From: Alteromonas stellipolaris
GTDB lineage: Bacteria; Pseudomonadota; Gammaproteobacteria; Enterobacterales; Alteromonadaceae
Length of the DNA: 64,000 bases
Reading direction: 5' to 3'
NCBI RefSeq assembly: GCF_001562115.1
Contig: NZ_CP013926.1
Coordinates: forward strand, 310,001 to 374,000
The stretch's first letter is position 1. Each line of letters begins with the position of its first letter. Shown here one piece after another: positions 53,265 to 64,000 of this stretch. The notes beneath the pieces were generated by a model that did no database searches, was not told the origin of the DNA, and saw nothing but the letters and a program-made list of their open reading frames with translations. The position numbers were made by a program, and so were the translations under genes.

Positions 53265-55691
53265 CTATTCTAAAGTAACCACCATATCAAGACTGGTAGT
53301 AACGCCGCTGGGAGAGGTCACTAGCGCGCTAACAATCGAACTGGTGCTGGCTTCTGACTCATCTAATAGGTTAGTCAGTACGAATGTTAGTTGTCTGTTA
53401 CCTGCCGCGTTGGTAGAAGGTACGGTGGCTTCAAGTGAACCTGAAATCCCTCCTTCAGAGCTTGTAATGCTAATTTCTGTATCTTCCGCTAATGGCTGAT
53501 TGGCGGTATCTGAATACGCTAGCGATAGCAACGCATTGCTTCCTCTTGGGATACTCAATACAGGTGTTAACCCAGGCGGATTAGTATTGTTTGCTAGTTC
53601 ATCGGTACTGCTGTTAAACGTAAGCAATGCCGACGACGATGACATAATAACCACCATAGCGCGCCTAACATGCAGCGCACTATTTCCGCAGCTTGTAGCA
53701 TCGCATTGCGGGCCATCAAATAACCCATTGGCAGCAGTGAAGCTACCTGAACTGTCGTAGTCGAAAAATGGCTCTGTGGCATCATAACTACCGTCTTCGT
53801 TATCGTCCCGCCATGCTTCTGGGTAATCGATAAAACCCGTGGTGTCAGGTAGTAGTATAGAAATACCATTGCCTGTGCTACCGGTAATCGCGCCGCCATC
53901 AGCATCGTCGTATAGGTTATTGCCGTTAGCGTCTATTAAAGTTTCATGGCCTACCGCTGTCACCATTACCGTAATGCGGTGATCGGCTACTCTTGGCTCG
54001 GCACTCGTCCAAGTTACGCTGCAACTGCCGCTTTCAGTGGTGCAGCTTGGTTCAATTAACCCGCCTTCGGTGGTGAAGTTTAGCGTAGTGCCATCAGGCA
54101 CTGGGTTATTAAACGCATCAGCTGCGCTAGCGGTAATGGTTAATTCGTTGCCGTTAATGTTGTGCGCTTCAGGGTTCAAACTCGATGGCGACAAACTAAT
54201 ACTGTTTTGATCAGGCAGGCCAGTGTTCACGCTAAGTAAGTCAGACTGAGACTGAATGCTAGTATCATCAATTTCAGTAACAGCAGTGACTCGAACTGCA
54301 GTAGGCACGCTACCCGCTGTCACAAAGGTGCTGACTTGGCCTTCAGAATTAGTCAGTGCAGTAGCAGGAGACAGCGCCAATCCACCAATATTACTGTTTA
54401 AGTTAAACGCCACTTCTTGTTGGGCAAGAGGGTTACCCAGCGCACTATTTACTTGAAAGGTTACCCGAGATACCGAACTCGCGTCTTGACCGCCGGTTCC
54501 ACTTATCACAATAGATGAAGGAGACGCATCGATAAAAGCAATGCTACCTGCGGTTTCAGGCAAAATTTCTATAGAACGAGACACACTCAGTGTGCTGCTA
54601 TTGATAGTAACCGTTGCACTTATCTCGTCGTCGAAGCCGGTATTTCCCGCGCAGCTATTATCCTGAAAGGTAGAGCGAGCTTGTCCGCTGGCGGTAAATA
54701 CGGTTTCATCAATATCGGCGGTCTCGTTTGCCACACAAACAGAACTAAAGGTAACAGGAATGCTGGTGGCATAAGTTTCGCCTTCAGAATTAACCAGTGC
54801 TACGTTAACACCCAGGGTTGCGCCAGCCGCGATGACAACGTCTTCGTCCGTGGTGTAACCGTCTATTCCTAATAAACCAGCTACAAATTCACCGTTATCA
54901 AACGTACCAATTTGGATAACCTCATCGGTTACCGCAGAAGACTGAATTTCATAGTTGAGCGTGGCTGTTAAGGTTTGCTCATTATAAACGTATGACGCAG
55001 TGGCCGTGCCCGCACCTAGGTCGTTGTCAGTAGGAAGTAATTGGCTATTGGCTAGGCCGCCATTAGTTGTGAGAGCATCGTCTATGCTTACCGAGCCGCG
55101 AGACACTTGGAAGCTAACAATAGCATCTGTAATTGGGGTGTCATCGATATTTACCAGCGAAGCGCTAAGGGTACCGGTTTCATCAGCGGTAATTCTACTG
55201 ACTTGATTACCTGCACTATCGCTTAAGGTGAGTGAAAGGGTAGGTAAAAAGACCGTGTCTGTGTCGGCAATCAAAAACTCAATGTTTGCTTGTGATGATG
55301 TGCTGTCGTAAGTGGCGGTAATTGTGCTGGCACCAGCAATAGCGCTATCTGAGTCTAAATACACAATCGCCTCACCGTTACTATTAGTGAGTTTGTCGCT
55401 AACAGAGAGTGTGCCGATACCGCTTGTAAAACTGACGATTTCTCCGGCTAACACCGTACCATCTTCGGTAATGGTCGCAGTGATACAGGCAGTATCACCA
55501 ATATCGAAACTTGCTTGATTAACCGTATTACAGTTTGCGTCGCCTATTTCAAGTGAGAGTGCTACAACTGGAGAGGTGGTACTATCGTCGCCATCCGCAC
55601 TGCCAAAGGGGTCGTCGCCGTTTGCCCCCGAGGTACCGTTACATCCTGACAATACCCAAACGAAAGCAAATGCCGCTAAAAGCCGCCCCAT
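53265..55691 (-). CDS. Large lipoprotein with Ig-like (Big_1/invasin-type) domains and EF-hand loops
   Basis: An 808-residue protein with a lipobox LSGC and lipidated Cys17. The body is Ser/Thr/Asn/Asp-rich with repeated Ig-like units of ~90-120 residues; each carries motifs such as GxGTLSVSDKLTNSNGEAIVYL, AVSF or VAFNLNSNIGGLALSPATALTNSEGQV, typical of bacterial Big_1 domains. Calcium-type loops lie at 587-596 and, most clearly, at 629-640 (Asp629, Asn631, Asp633, Gly634, Asp637, Glu640), with a third near 644. Several Cys pairs are present. A surface adhesion or matrix role is inferred; export beyond the periplasm is not shown. It is convergent with tldD and lies 18 bases downstream of darP on the same strand, separating tldD from darP-pmbA. 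Confidence 0.85.
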   Translation of the reverse strand: MGRLLAAFAFVWVLSGCNGTSGANGDDPFGSADGDDSTTSPVVALSLEIGDANCNTVNQASFDIGDTACITATITEDGTVLAGEIVSFTSGIGTLSVSDKLTNSNGEAIVYLDSDSAIAGASTITATYDSTSSQANIEFLIADTDTVFLPTLSLTLSDSAGNQVSRITADETGTLSASLVNIDDTPITDAIVSFQVSRGSVSIDDALTTNGGLANSQLLPTDNDLGAGTATASYVYNEQTLTATLNYEIQSSAVTDEVIQIGTFDNGEFVAGLLGIDGYTTDEDVVIAAGATLGVNVALVNSEGETYATSIPVTFSSVCVANETADIDETVFTASGQARSTFQDNSCAGNTGFDDEISATVTINSSTLSVSRSIEILPETAGSIAFIDASPSSIVISGTGGQDASSVSRVTFQVNSALGNPLAQQEVAFNLNSNIGGLALSPATALTNSEGQVSTFVTAGSVPTAVRVTAVTEIDDTSIQSQSDLLSVNTGLPDQNSISLSPSSLNPEAHNINGNELTITASAADAFNNPVPDGTTLNFTTEGGLIEPSCTTESGSCSVTWTSAEPRVADHRITVMVTAVGHETLIDANGNNLYDDADGGAITGSTGNGISILLPDTTGFIDYPEAWRDDNEDGSYDATEPFFDYDSSGSFTAANGLFDGPQCDATSCGNSALHVRRAMVVIMSSSSALLTFNSSTDELANNTNPPGLTPVLSIPRGSNALLSLAYSDTANQPLAEDTEISITSSEGGISGSLEATVPSTNAAGNRQLTFVLTNLLDESEASTSSIVSALVTSPSGVTTSLDMVVTLE

Positions 55692-55709
55692 ATACCTCTC
55701 CTTATGTTG

Positions 55710-56255
55710 CTACTCTTTTTGAGTAACGTCTTTTAAATATTGGAATAACTCCCTGTAAGCTTTAGGAGGAGCATTCTTTTCTTGCTCTTTTTTCACTTGG
55801 CGATGGAACTGCCTTAATTTTTGTCTATCTAGCTCAGGGTATTGTTCAATAAGCCCCTGAATGGCATCGTCACCACGAGTGATCACATCTTCGCGAGCAC
55901 GTTCTAATTCATGGAACGCAGCGTTATTTGCTTGATGTTGATGGGTTATTTTAGCCAAGGCGACTTCAATAGGGGAATTATCCCTTTGTCTAAGTAGCTT
56001 ACCAATGAACTGAAGTTGCCGTCTGTAACCGTCTTTTTTCTTATTGATGACACGTGCAATATCTAGCGCATCTTTCAATTCTTCATCAAGCGGAATGGTG
56101 GCGTAGTGGGCAGGGGTAAGGTTTACTACGGTTTGCCCTAGCTTTTGTAAGTCTTTAGATTGGCGCTTTAGTTCGCTTTTACTAATGAGCTCTTCTTCTG
56201 GCTCGGCGCTTTCTAACTTAGATTGTTGTCGTGATTTAGATTTCTGATCGCTCAT
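55710..56255 (-). CDS. darP: Ribosome biogenesis factor DarP (YjgA, DUF615)
   Basis: A 181-residue, highly charged helical protein matching the DUF615/YjgA family: KSELKRQSKDLQKLGQTVVNL near the N-terminus and AYRELFQYLKDV at the C-terminus. In E. coli, YjgA/DarP associates with the late 50S particle during assembly. It is divergent from pmbA across ~72 bases, as in many gammaproteobacteria, and 18 bases upstream of the Ig-like lipoprotein gene, with which it may be co-transcribed. The cellular site is the cytoplasm. Confidence 0.94.
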   Translation of the reverse strand: MSDQKSKSRQQSKLESAEPEEELISKSELKRQSKDLQKLGQTVVNLTPAHYATIPLDEELKDALDIARVINKKKDGYRRQLQFIGKLLRQRDNSPIEVALAKITHQHQANNAAFHELERAREDVITRGDDAIQGLIEQYPELDRQKLRQFHRQVKKEQEKNAPPKAYRELFQYLKDVTQKE

Positions 56256-56327
56256 TTCAAACTCATAAGTGTTACACTTTAGCTAAATTGTAACTATCAC
56301 AGTCGGATTTAGACAGCGAAACTTACT

Positions 56328-57659
56328 ATGCAAATTGAGCAACAGTTATCAGAAATTCAGAATGTCGTCGATGATGTACTGAAATTAGCCCTAAAAAATG
56401 GGGCAACCCAAGCAGAAGCAAGCATGTCAAAAGTGGAAGGTATTGCGGTATCTTCACGTATGCAAGAAGTTGAAAACGTAGAGTTTACTAACGATGGCGG
56501 CTTGGGCATTAGTGTTTACGTAGGTAAGCGAAAAGGCAGCGCCTCAACGGCTGACTTAAGCAAAGAAGCACTTACTCGTGCCGTGGAAAAAGCCGTAGAT
56601 ATTGCTAAGTACACCAGTGAAGATCCTTGTACTGGTCTTGCTGATGCTGAACTTATGGCCACAGAATTCCCCGATTTAGATTTATATCACCCGCAAGATC
56701 TTGATACAGAGAAAGCCATTGCCACCACAATTGAAGCTGAATCTGCCGCGTTAGATTACGACCCGCGCATTACAAATTCAGACGGTGCATCGTATAACGC
56801 TAATCTTGGTATGCGAGTTTACGGTAATACCCACGGTATTAATGCCGGGTATCCAAGTAGCCGTTACAGCCTTAGTTGTATGGTGATTGGTTCTCAAAAT
56901 GGTGATATGCAGCGCGATTATGCGTACACAGTCGACCGTCAGGCGCCTTTATTGCAATCGGCAGTCTCTATTGGCACCGATGCAGCAAAAGCCACTGTAG
57001 AGCGTTTAGGTGCCCGTAAGATAAATACGGCTCAGGTGCCAATTCTGTTGCACAAAGATATAGCGTCCAGTTTATTTGGCCATTACGTGGGGGCAATCAG
57101 CGGTGGTAGTTTGTATCGTCGTTCATCGTTTTTGTTAGATAGCTTAGGGAAACAAATTTTTCCTGAGTGGCTAAACATTGAAGAACGCCCATTTATAAAG
57201 TCGGGCTTGGCAAGTTCTAGTTTCGACAATGAAGGCGTGGCTTGTAAAGACATGACCATCGTAGAGGGTGGAAAGCTCTCTACTTATCTTTACACCACCT
57301 ATTCTGCGCGTAAGCTAAACACCCAAACTAATGGTCACGCAGGTGGCATTCATAACTGGTTGGTGGGCGACACAGGTCATAGCGACAGCGACTTGCTAAA
57401 AGAAATGGGCACTGGCCTGTACGTTACTGAACTTATGGGGCAGGGCGTTAACACGGTTACCGGCGATTATTCTCGCGGCGCCGCTGGGTTTTGGGTAGAA
57501 AATGGTGTTATTCAATATCCAGTCCACGAAGTGACCATTGCAGGCTGCTTACAAGATATGTTCGCTGGCATCGTGGCAATTGGTAAAGATAAAGATTTGC
57601 GCGGTAGCGTGCATACTGGCTCTATTCTTATTAATCAGATGAAAATAGCAGGAAGCTAG
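56328..57659 (+). CDS. pmbA: Metalloprotease subunit PmbA/TldE
   Basis: A 443-residue TldE/PmbA, the non-zinc partner of TldD. Family motifs are visible: VSSRMQEVENVEFTNDGGLGISVYVGKRKGSAST written in part, KINTAQVPILLHKDIASSLFGHY, RSSFLLDSLGKQIFP and GVNTVTGDYSRGAAGFWVENGVI. No HExxH is present, as expected. Together with TldD it processes peptides such as microcin B17 precursor and may degrade CcdA. Divergent from darP with ~72 bases between. Confidence 0.95.
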   Translation: MQIEQQLSEIQNVVDDVLKLALKNGATQAEASMSKVEGIAVSSRMQEVENVEFTNDGGLGISVYVGKRKGSASTADLSKEALTRAVEKAVDIAKYTSEDPCTGLADAELMATEFPDLDLYHPQDLDTEKAIATTIEAESAALDYDPRITNSDGASYNANLGMRVYGNTHGINAGYPSSRYSLSCMVIGSQNGDMQRDYAYTVDRQAPLLQSAVSIGTDAAKATVERLGARKINTAQVPILLHKDIASSLFGHYVGAISGGSLYRRSSFLLDSLGKQIFPEWLNIEERPFIKSGLASSSFDNEGVACKDMTIVEGGKLSTYLYTTYSARKLNTQTNGHAGGIHNWLVGDTGHSDSDLLKEMGTGLYVTELMGQGVNTVTGDYSRGAAGFWVENGVIQYPVHEVTIAGCLQDMFAGIVAIGKDKDLRGSVHTGSILINQMKIAGS

Positions 57660-57725
57660 AGTCTCTGTTTCGATTTAAGTCGTTCAATCTCATTCGTTAT
57701 ATTTAGCGAGCTTGAACGAACTTGC

Positions 57726-58745
57726 TTAATTTAAAGATTGCCGCTGGCGAAATTCGCTGGGCGGCATGCCTTGTGACTTTTTAAACCGCTTCGAAAACGT
57801 AAATACATTGCTATAGCCCACGTAGTTGGCAATATAAGCAATGGGCCATTGCGTGCTAATCAGTAAATTTTTCGCCCTAAGCATGCGCAAATAAATAACA
57901 TGCTGCATGGGGCTTCGACCGAACTGCGCAAGACATAGCCTGTGTAGGTGAGGGGCCGAGTAATGTACTTTGTCTACCAAGGCGCCTATATCCCAATTGA
58001 ACTGCAATTGCTTTTCTACCGCCGCAAACAGAGCCGACAATCGAACTTGGTGCGTGCTTTTCACCGGGGTGGCAATATGCTGCAAATATTGCTGAATAAT
58101 AGGAATAACCGCCTGTCGGTGCTGGCTGTTGGTTTCTAAATACAGTAACTCCATCGCATGATGTAGCCCTGACAACTCAATGTTGTGCTGTACGGGGTGC
58201 TCGACATCAAAAAAATGCTGCCATCGAGGACAATCAGATAAATTCAGCCAAATGATGTCCCACGGTTTTTGACCTGGACGTGGCGCTCTTTCGAGTTGCG
58301 GGGCTTTCTCGCCGTTAATTTTATTTTGTACTTCACTAGCTTCGTCTAGCACAGCGTTGGCTTTGCCTTGCATCGCATTAATTGCATCTGGCGTTGCGCT
58401 ACTTTCATCAAAATGCGCAATTTGCACTTCAAAACTTTGGTGCGCAGGCAAAATAATCACACTTGAAGCAGGCAATGCATACTCGCCACTCGGTGTGAGT
58501 ATTTTACCGCTACCTGTTAATGAATAAAAAATAGTGTGGTTAGGCGGGGTAACTCGGCCTACTTGATAAGTCCCTGATAAATTTGAGCAACCCGCCAACT
58601 CAATGTCTAGCGCTTTAATTTCTGGCGCATTCGTACTATCTATAAAACGTTCAAGGCAGTGTGGACCAATATTCACAATATCGCGAAAGGTTCGCTGCGC
58701 ATGCGCGTTTTGGGAGCCATTGGAAATAAAGTTGGTAGGTTGCAT
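57726..58745 (-). CDS. AraC-family transcriptional regulator
   Basis: A 339-residue regulator. The N-terminal ~140 residues show a cupin-like sensor pattern (HTIFYSLTGSGKILTPSGEYALPASSVIILPAHQSFEV, written in part), as in AraC-type sugar regulators. The C-terminal ~100 residues form the double helix-turn-helix: SAPHLHRLCLAQFGRSPMQ, then PIAYIANYVGYSNVFTFSKRFKKSQGMPPSEF, with the characteristic second-helix signature. It is divergent from lacZ with 116 bases between, so regulation of lacZ and autoregulation are likely. The inducer is probably galactose or a galactoside; this is inference. Confidence 0.88.
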   Translation of the reverse strand: MQPTNFISNGSQNAHAQRTFRDIVNIGPHCLERFIDSTNAPEIKALDIELAGCSNLSGTYQVGRVTPPNHTIFYSLTGSGKILTPSGEYALPASSVIILPAHQSFEVQIAHFDESSATPDAINAMQGKANAVLDEASEVQNKINGEKAPQLERAPRPGQKPWDIIWLNLSDCPRWQHFFDVEHPVQHNIELSGLHHAMELLYLETNSQHRQAVIPIIQQYLQHIATPVKSTHQVRLSALFAAVEKQLQFNWDIGALVDKVHYSAPHLHRLCLAQFGRSPMQHVIYLRMLRAKNLLISTQWPIAYIANYVGYSNVFTFSKRFKKSQGMPPSEFRQRQSLN

Positions 58746-62038
<3,293 letters not shown>

Positions 62039-62150
62039 AGCAAAGTAAGAGGCCCGAAAGTTCGGGCTGTGATTGTTTGCGCACTGTTAATCGAGAAGCA
62101 TGCACTAGCAGTCTGTCATAGTATGCAGAACTTAGTATAAGCTACACGAA

Positions 62151-62178
62151 AAAAAGCCGCTCTATTGAGCGGCTTTTT
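62151..62178. terminator. Bidirectional terminator between lacZ and arcA
   Basis: Twelve-base arms AAAAAGCCGCTC and GAGCGGCTTTTT enclose a TATT loop. A and T runs on both sides allow termination of both convergent genes. Confidence 0.92.
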
Positions 62179-62238
62179 GGTATTTAATCAGGCTATTACT
62201 TACAACGGGAATACCGTTAGTATCTCTGTTTGGGACAA

Positions 62239-62946
62239 TTAGCCGTCAACAGAGCCGCAGAAGCGGTAACCTTCACCGTGGATGGTCACAATCAACTCTT
62301 CATCAGAAGGATCTGATTCGAAGTGCTTGCGAATACGGCGGATAGTTACATCTACAGTACGGTCGTTAGGGCGAAGCTCACGACCTGTCATTTCCATAAT
62401 TAGCTGCTCACGGGTAAGAATTTTACCTGGGTTGCTAAGGAATAAATGTAATGCACGGAATTCACTGCGTGGTAAACGGAACTCTTTACCTGTTGGTGAA
62501 ATAAGTGAACGGCTGTCGCCATCCAAAATCCAGCCATTGAAGTTTACACGGCTTGGTAAATCATCGTCTTCTGCTGAGTTAGTGGTGCGAGATAACAAGT
62601 TACGCGCACGAATAGTCAGTTCACGAGGATTGAAAGGCTTGGTTAGATAGTCATCTGCGCCAATTTCTAGACCTAAGATACGATCGACATCGTTATCACG
62701 GCCAGTAAGGAAAATAAGACCTACGTTTTTACGGTCGCGTACTTCACGCGCCAAAATTAGGCCATTTTTACCTGGCAGGTTAATATCCATAATAACCAAA
62801 TTAATTGCGTGATTTTCAAAGAAGTCATGCATTTGATCACCATTTTCAGCTTCAAATACATTGTACCCTTCTGCTTCGAATAAACTCTTTAGCGTGGTAC
62901 GTGTGACCACTTCATCTTCAACAATTAACACATTTGGCGTCTGCAT
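62239..62946 (-). CDS. arcA: Aerobic respiration control response regulator ArcA
   Basis: A 235-residue OmpR/PhoB-family response regulator of normal ArcA length. The receiver domain has Glu10-Asp11 in [13 protein letters not shown], phosphoacceptor Asp54 in [12 protein letters not shown], Thr and Lys in FLTGRDN and [11 protein letters not shown]. The C-terminal winged-helix domain includes [29 protein letters not shown] and [15 protein letters not shown], characteristic of ArcA. It regulates respiratory and central metabolism genes with redox state, normally with sensor ArcB, which is not in the window. It is convergent with lacZ. Confidence 0.96.
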   Translation of the reverse strand: MQTPNVLIVEDEVVTRTTLKSLFEAEGYNVFEAENGDQMHDFFENHAINLVIMDINLPGKNGLILAREVRDRKNVGLIFLTGRDNDVDRILGLEIGADDYLTKPFNPRELTIRARNLLSRTTNSAEDDDLPSRVNFNGWILDGDSRSLISPTGKEFRLPRSEFRALHLFLSNPGKILTREQLIMEMTGRELRPNDRTVDVTIRRIRKHFESDPSDEELIVTIHGEGYRFCGSVDG

Positions 62947-63101
62947 GGTGTTTTACACTCTTTATAAAATCGGTTTAAGCAATTACTGATTAAATTTTAA
63001 TATTCGTTTACTTATATGCAAGTTACTACCGAATATTATTAAATTCAAGGTATTGGGGTTAGCCAACGAATTTCAAGCAAAGTTCAATAGTTATACAGGT
63101 A

Positions 63102-64000
63102 TTATGACGTTTTCGCACTGGAAACAGGAAAAACAATAACAAATTCTACACCACTACCTACTTCGCTGGTAATCGATATAGAACCATTTAGCGCTTGAGT
63201 GACTAAATTGTACACTAAGTGCATGCCTAATCCAGACCCCCCTTGTCCACGCTTTGTGGTAACGAAAGGGTCGAAAATACGTTTACGAATATCTGATGGG
63301 ATCCCGATACCGTTATCCCGATACACTAACTTTAGCTTGTTCGTTGTAATTAATTCAGCACAGATATCAATCTGGCCTTTTTCTATGTTCTCAAAACCAT
63401 GAATAACCGAATTCATAATAAGGTTAATAATGATTTGATTAATAGGACCAGCCTTCGTTTCAACGCATAAGGTAGGGTCGCAATCTACGTTGATGTTGTG
63501 TTGTAATTTTTTTAAGCGAGGCTGTAACGACAGTAGTATCTCATTAACTAGCTGTGCAAAGCAAAAAGTTCGGCTACTTTCGCTCGATTGATCCACTGCA
63601 ACCTGTTTAAAACTGGAAATAAGCTCGGCAGCGCGGTTTAAATTGCGATAAATGATGTTTAAATTTTCATGACTTTCATCCATGAAGCGTTTCATGGCAC
63701 TGGCTTTTAGGGTTTTATTCTCAAAATCCCTTTCAATAACTGCAAGTCGGTCGAGCATCATAGTAGAAGCGGTAACCCCTAAACCAATGGGGGTATTAAC
63801 TTCATGGGCAACTCCGGCCACCATGTCACCCAACGATGCCATTTTTTCATTTTGTACAATTTGGCGTTGAAACTCATGCAGCTTTTCAAGGGTTTGAATT
63901 AACTCTTGGTTGGCGTCTTTTAGCGCATTAGTTCGTTGGCTTACCATTTCTTCTAAGCTGGCATTCAGCTTTCTGTGCTGCTCTTCGGCCTGTCGCTGTT
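63102..64000 (-). CDS. Sensor histidine kinase, C-terminal part (5' end outside window)
   Basis: The frame remains open to the right edge of the window, so only the C-terminal ~299 residues are seen. A coiled coil (QRTNALKDANQELIQTLEKLHEFQRQ, first part) leads into the H-box GDMVAGVAHEVNTPIG with the phosphorylated His; the ATPase domain has an N-box NLIMNSVIHG, G1 DNGIGI and G2 GGSGLGMHL. The HEVNTPIG form and GFENI segment match the group of kinases with a long sensor followed by HAMP/coiled coil. There is no receiver at the C-terminus. It lies upstream of arcA on the same strand, 155 bases away, but its cognate regulator cannot be told from this fragment. Confidence 0.88.
   Translation of the reverse strand, partial: QRQAEEQHRKLNASLEEMVSQRTNALKDANQELIQTLEKLHEFQRQIVQNEKMASLGDMVAGVAHEVNTPIGLGVTASTMMLDRLAVIERDFENKTLKASAMKRFMDESHENLNIIYRNLNRAAELISSFKQVAVDQSSESSRTFCFAQLVNEILLSLQPRLKKLQHNINVDCDPTLCVETKAGPINQIIINLIMNSVIHGFENIEKGQIDICAELITTNKLKLVYRDNGIGIPSDIRKRIFDPFVTTKRGQGGSGLGMHLVYNLVTQALNGSISITSEVGSGVEFVIVFPVSSAKTS

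Noticed and set aside
62051-62068. Hairpin after lacZ considered as a terminator
   Set aside because: GGCCCGAA/TTCGGGCT forms a stem, but there is no U tract; the strong terminator lies at 62151-62178.

Overview
The window reads as a chromosomal segment of a marine gammaproteobacterium of the Alteromonadales, most likely Alteromonas or a close relative. The basis is a complete-looking MSHA type IV pilus locus joined to mreBCD, an ArcA regulator, and a galactoside-uptake cluster that pairs a TonB-dependent receptor with a tryptophan-halogenase-like flavoprotein and a SapC-family protein. This is an inference from gene content; no database search was run. There are no convincing insertion sequences, phage genes, tRNAs, rRNAs or CRISPR arrays. 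Most of the window is ordinary, well-packed chromosome, and both ends cut through genes.

Layout. 1-3.3 kb: a DUF3857/transglutaminase-like protein (5' end outside the window) and a TPR lipoprotein. 3.3-8.7 kb: a cytoplasmic hybrid histidine kinase (HisKA-HATPase-REC-Hpt) overlapping a two-receiver response regulator, divergent from a degenerate EAL/HDOD protein. 8.9-13.8 kb: a DapA-superfamily enzyme, an MFS transporter, a secreted alpha/beta hydrolase and a periplasmic TPR protein. 13.8-23 kb (minus strand): GH36 alpha-galactosidase, sodium/sugar symporter, SapC-like protein, halogenase-like flavoprotein and TonB-dependent receptor. The receptor and the alpha-galactosidase share a LacI/GalR-type operator motif (core GGTAAACGTTTT) upstream. 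23.2-27.5 kb: glpK, divergent glpR, then glpD, with GlpR-type half-sites. 27.6-42 kb: a histidine phosphatase, then mshI, a PilN-like gene, and mshJ-K-L-M-N-E-G-F-B-A-C-D-O-P, heavily overlapped. 42.3-53 kb: mreB-C-D, maf, rng, yhdP, a nitrilase-family gene and tldD. 53-57.7 kb: a large Ig-like/EF-hand lipoprotein gene and darP (yjgA) on the minus strand, then pmbA (tldE). 57.7-62 kb: an AraC-family regulator divergent from a GH2 beta-galactosidase. 62.2-64 kb: arcA and the 3' part of a sensor histidine kinase.

How the parts work together. The galactoside cluster can import alpha-galactosides across the outer membrane (receptor), take up sugar by sodium symport and cleave alpha-galactosyl bonds; the distant lacZ gene adds beta-galactosidase under its own AraC regulator. 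GlpK, GlpD and GlpR form a glycerol/glycerol-3-phosphate module, but no glpF is present here. The msh genes encode the assembly platform, the c-di-GMP-type ATPase MshE, the secretin and the pilins of an attachment pilus. mreBCD set cell shape, while maf, rng, yhdP, tldD and pmbA are conserved housekeeping genes.

Most unusual items: the halogenase/SapC pair inside a sugar-uptake operon with a WxWxIG instead of a WxWxIP motif; the shared operator with an identical 13-mer inside the receptor gene; the msh locus without neighbouring mshH or mshQ; and the Ig/EF-hand lipoprotein placed between tldD and darP-pmbA. Many starts differ from the longest open frame and were chosen from ribosome-binding sites, signal sequences or operon overlaps, as noted per gene.
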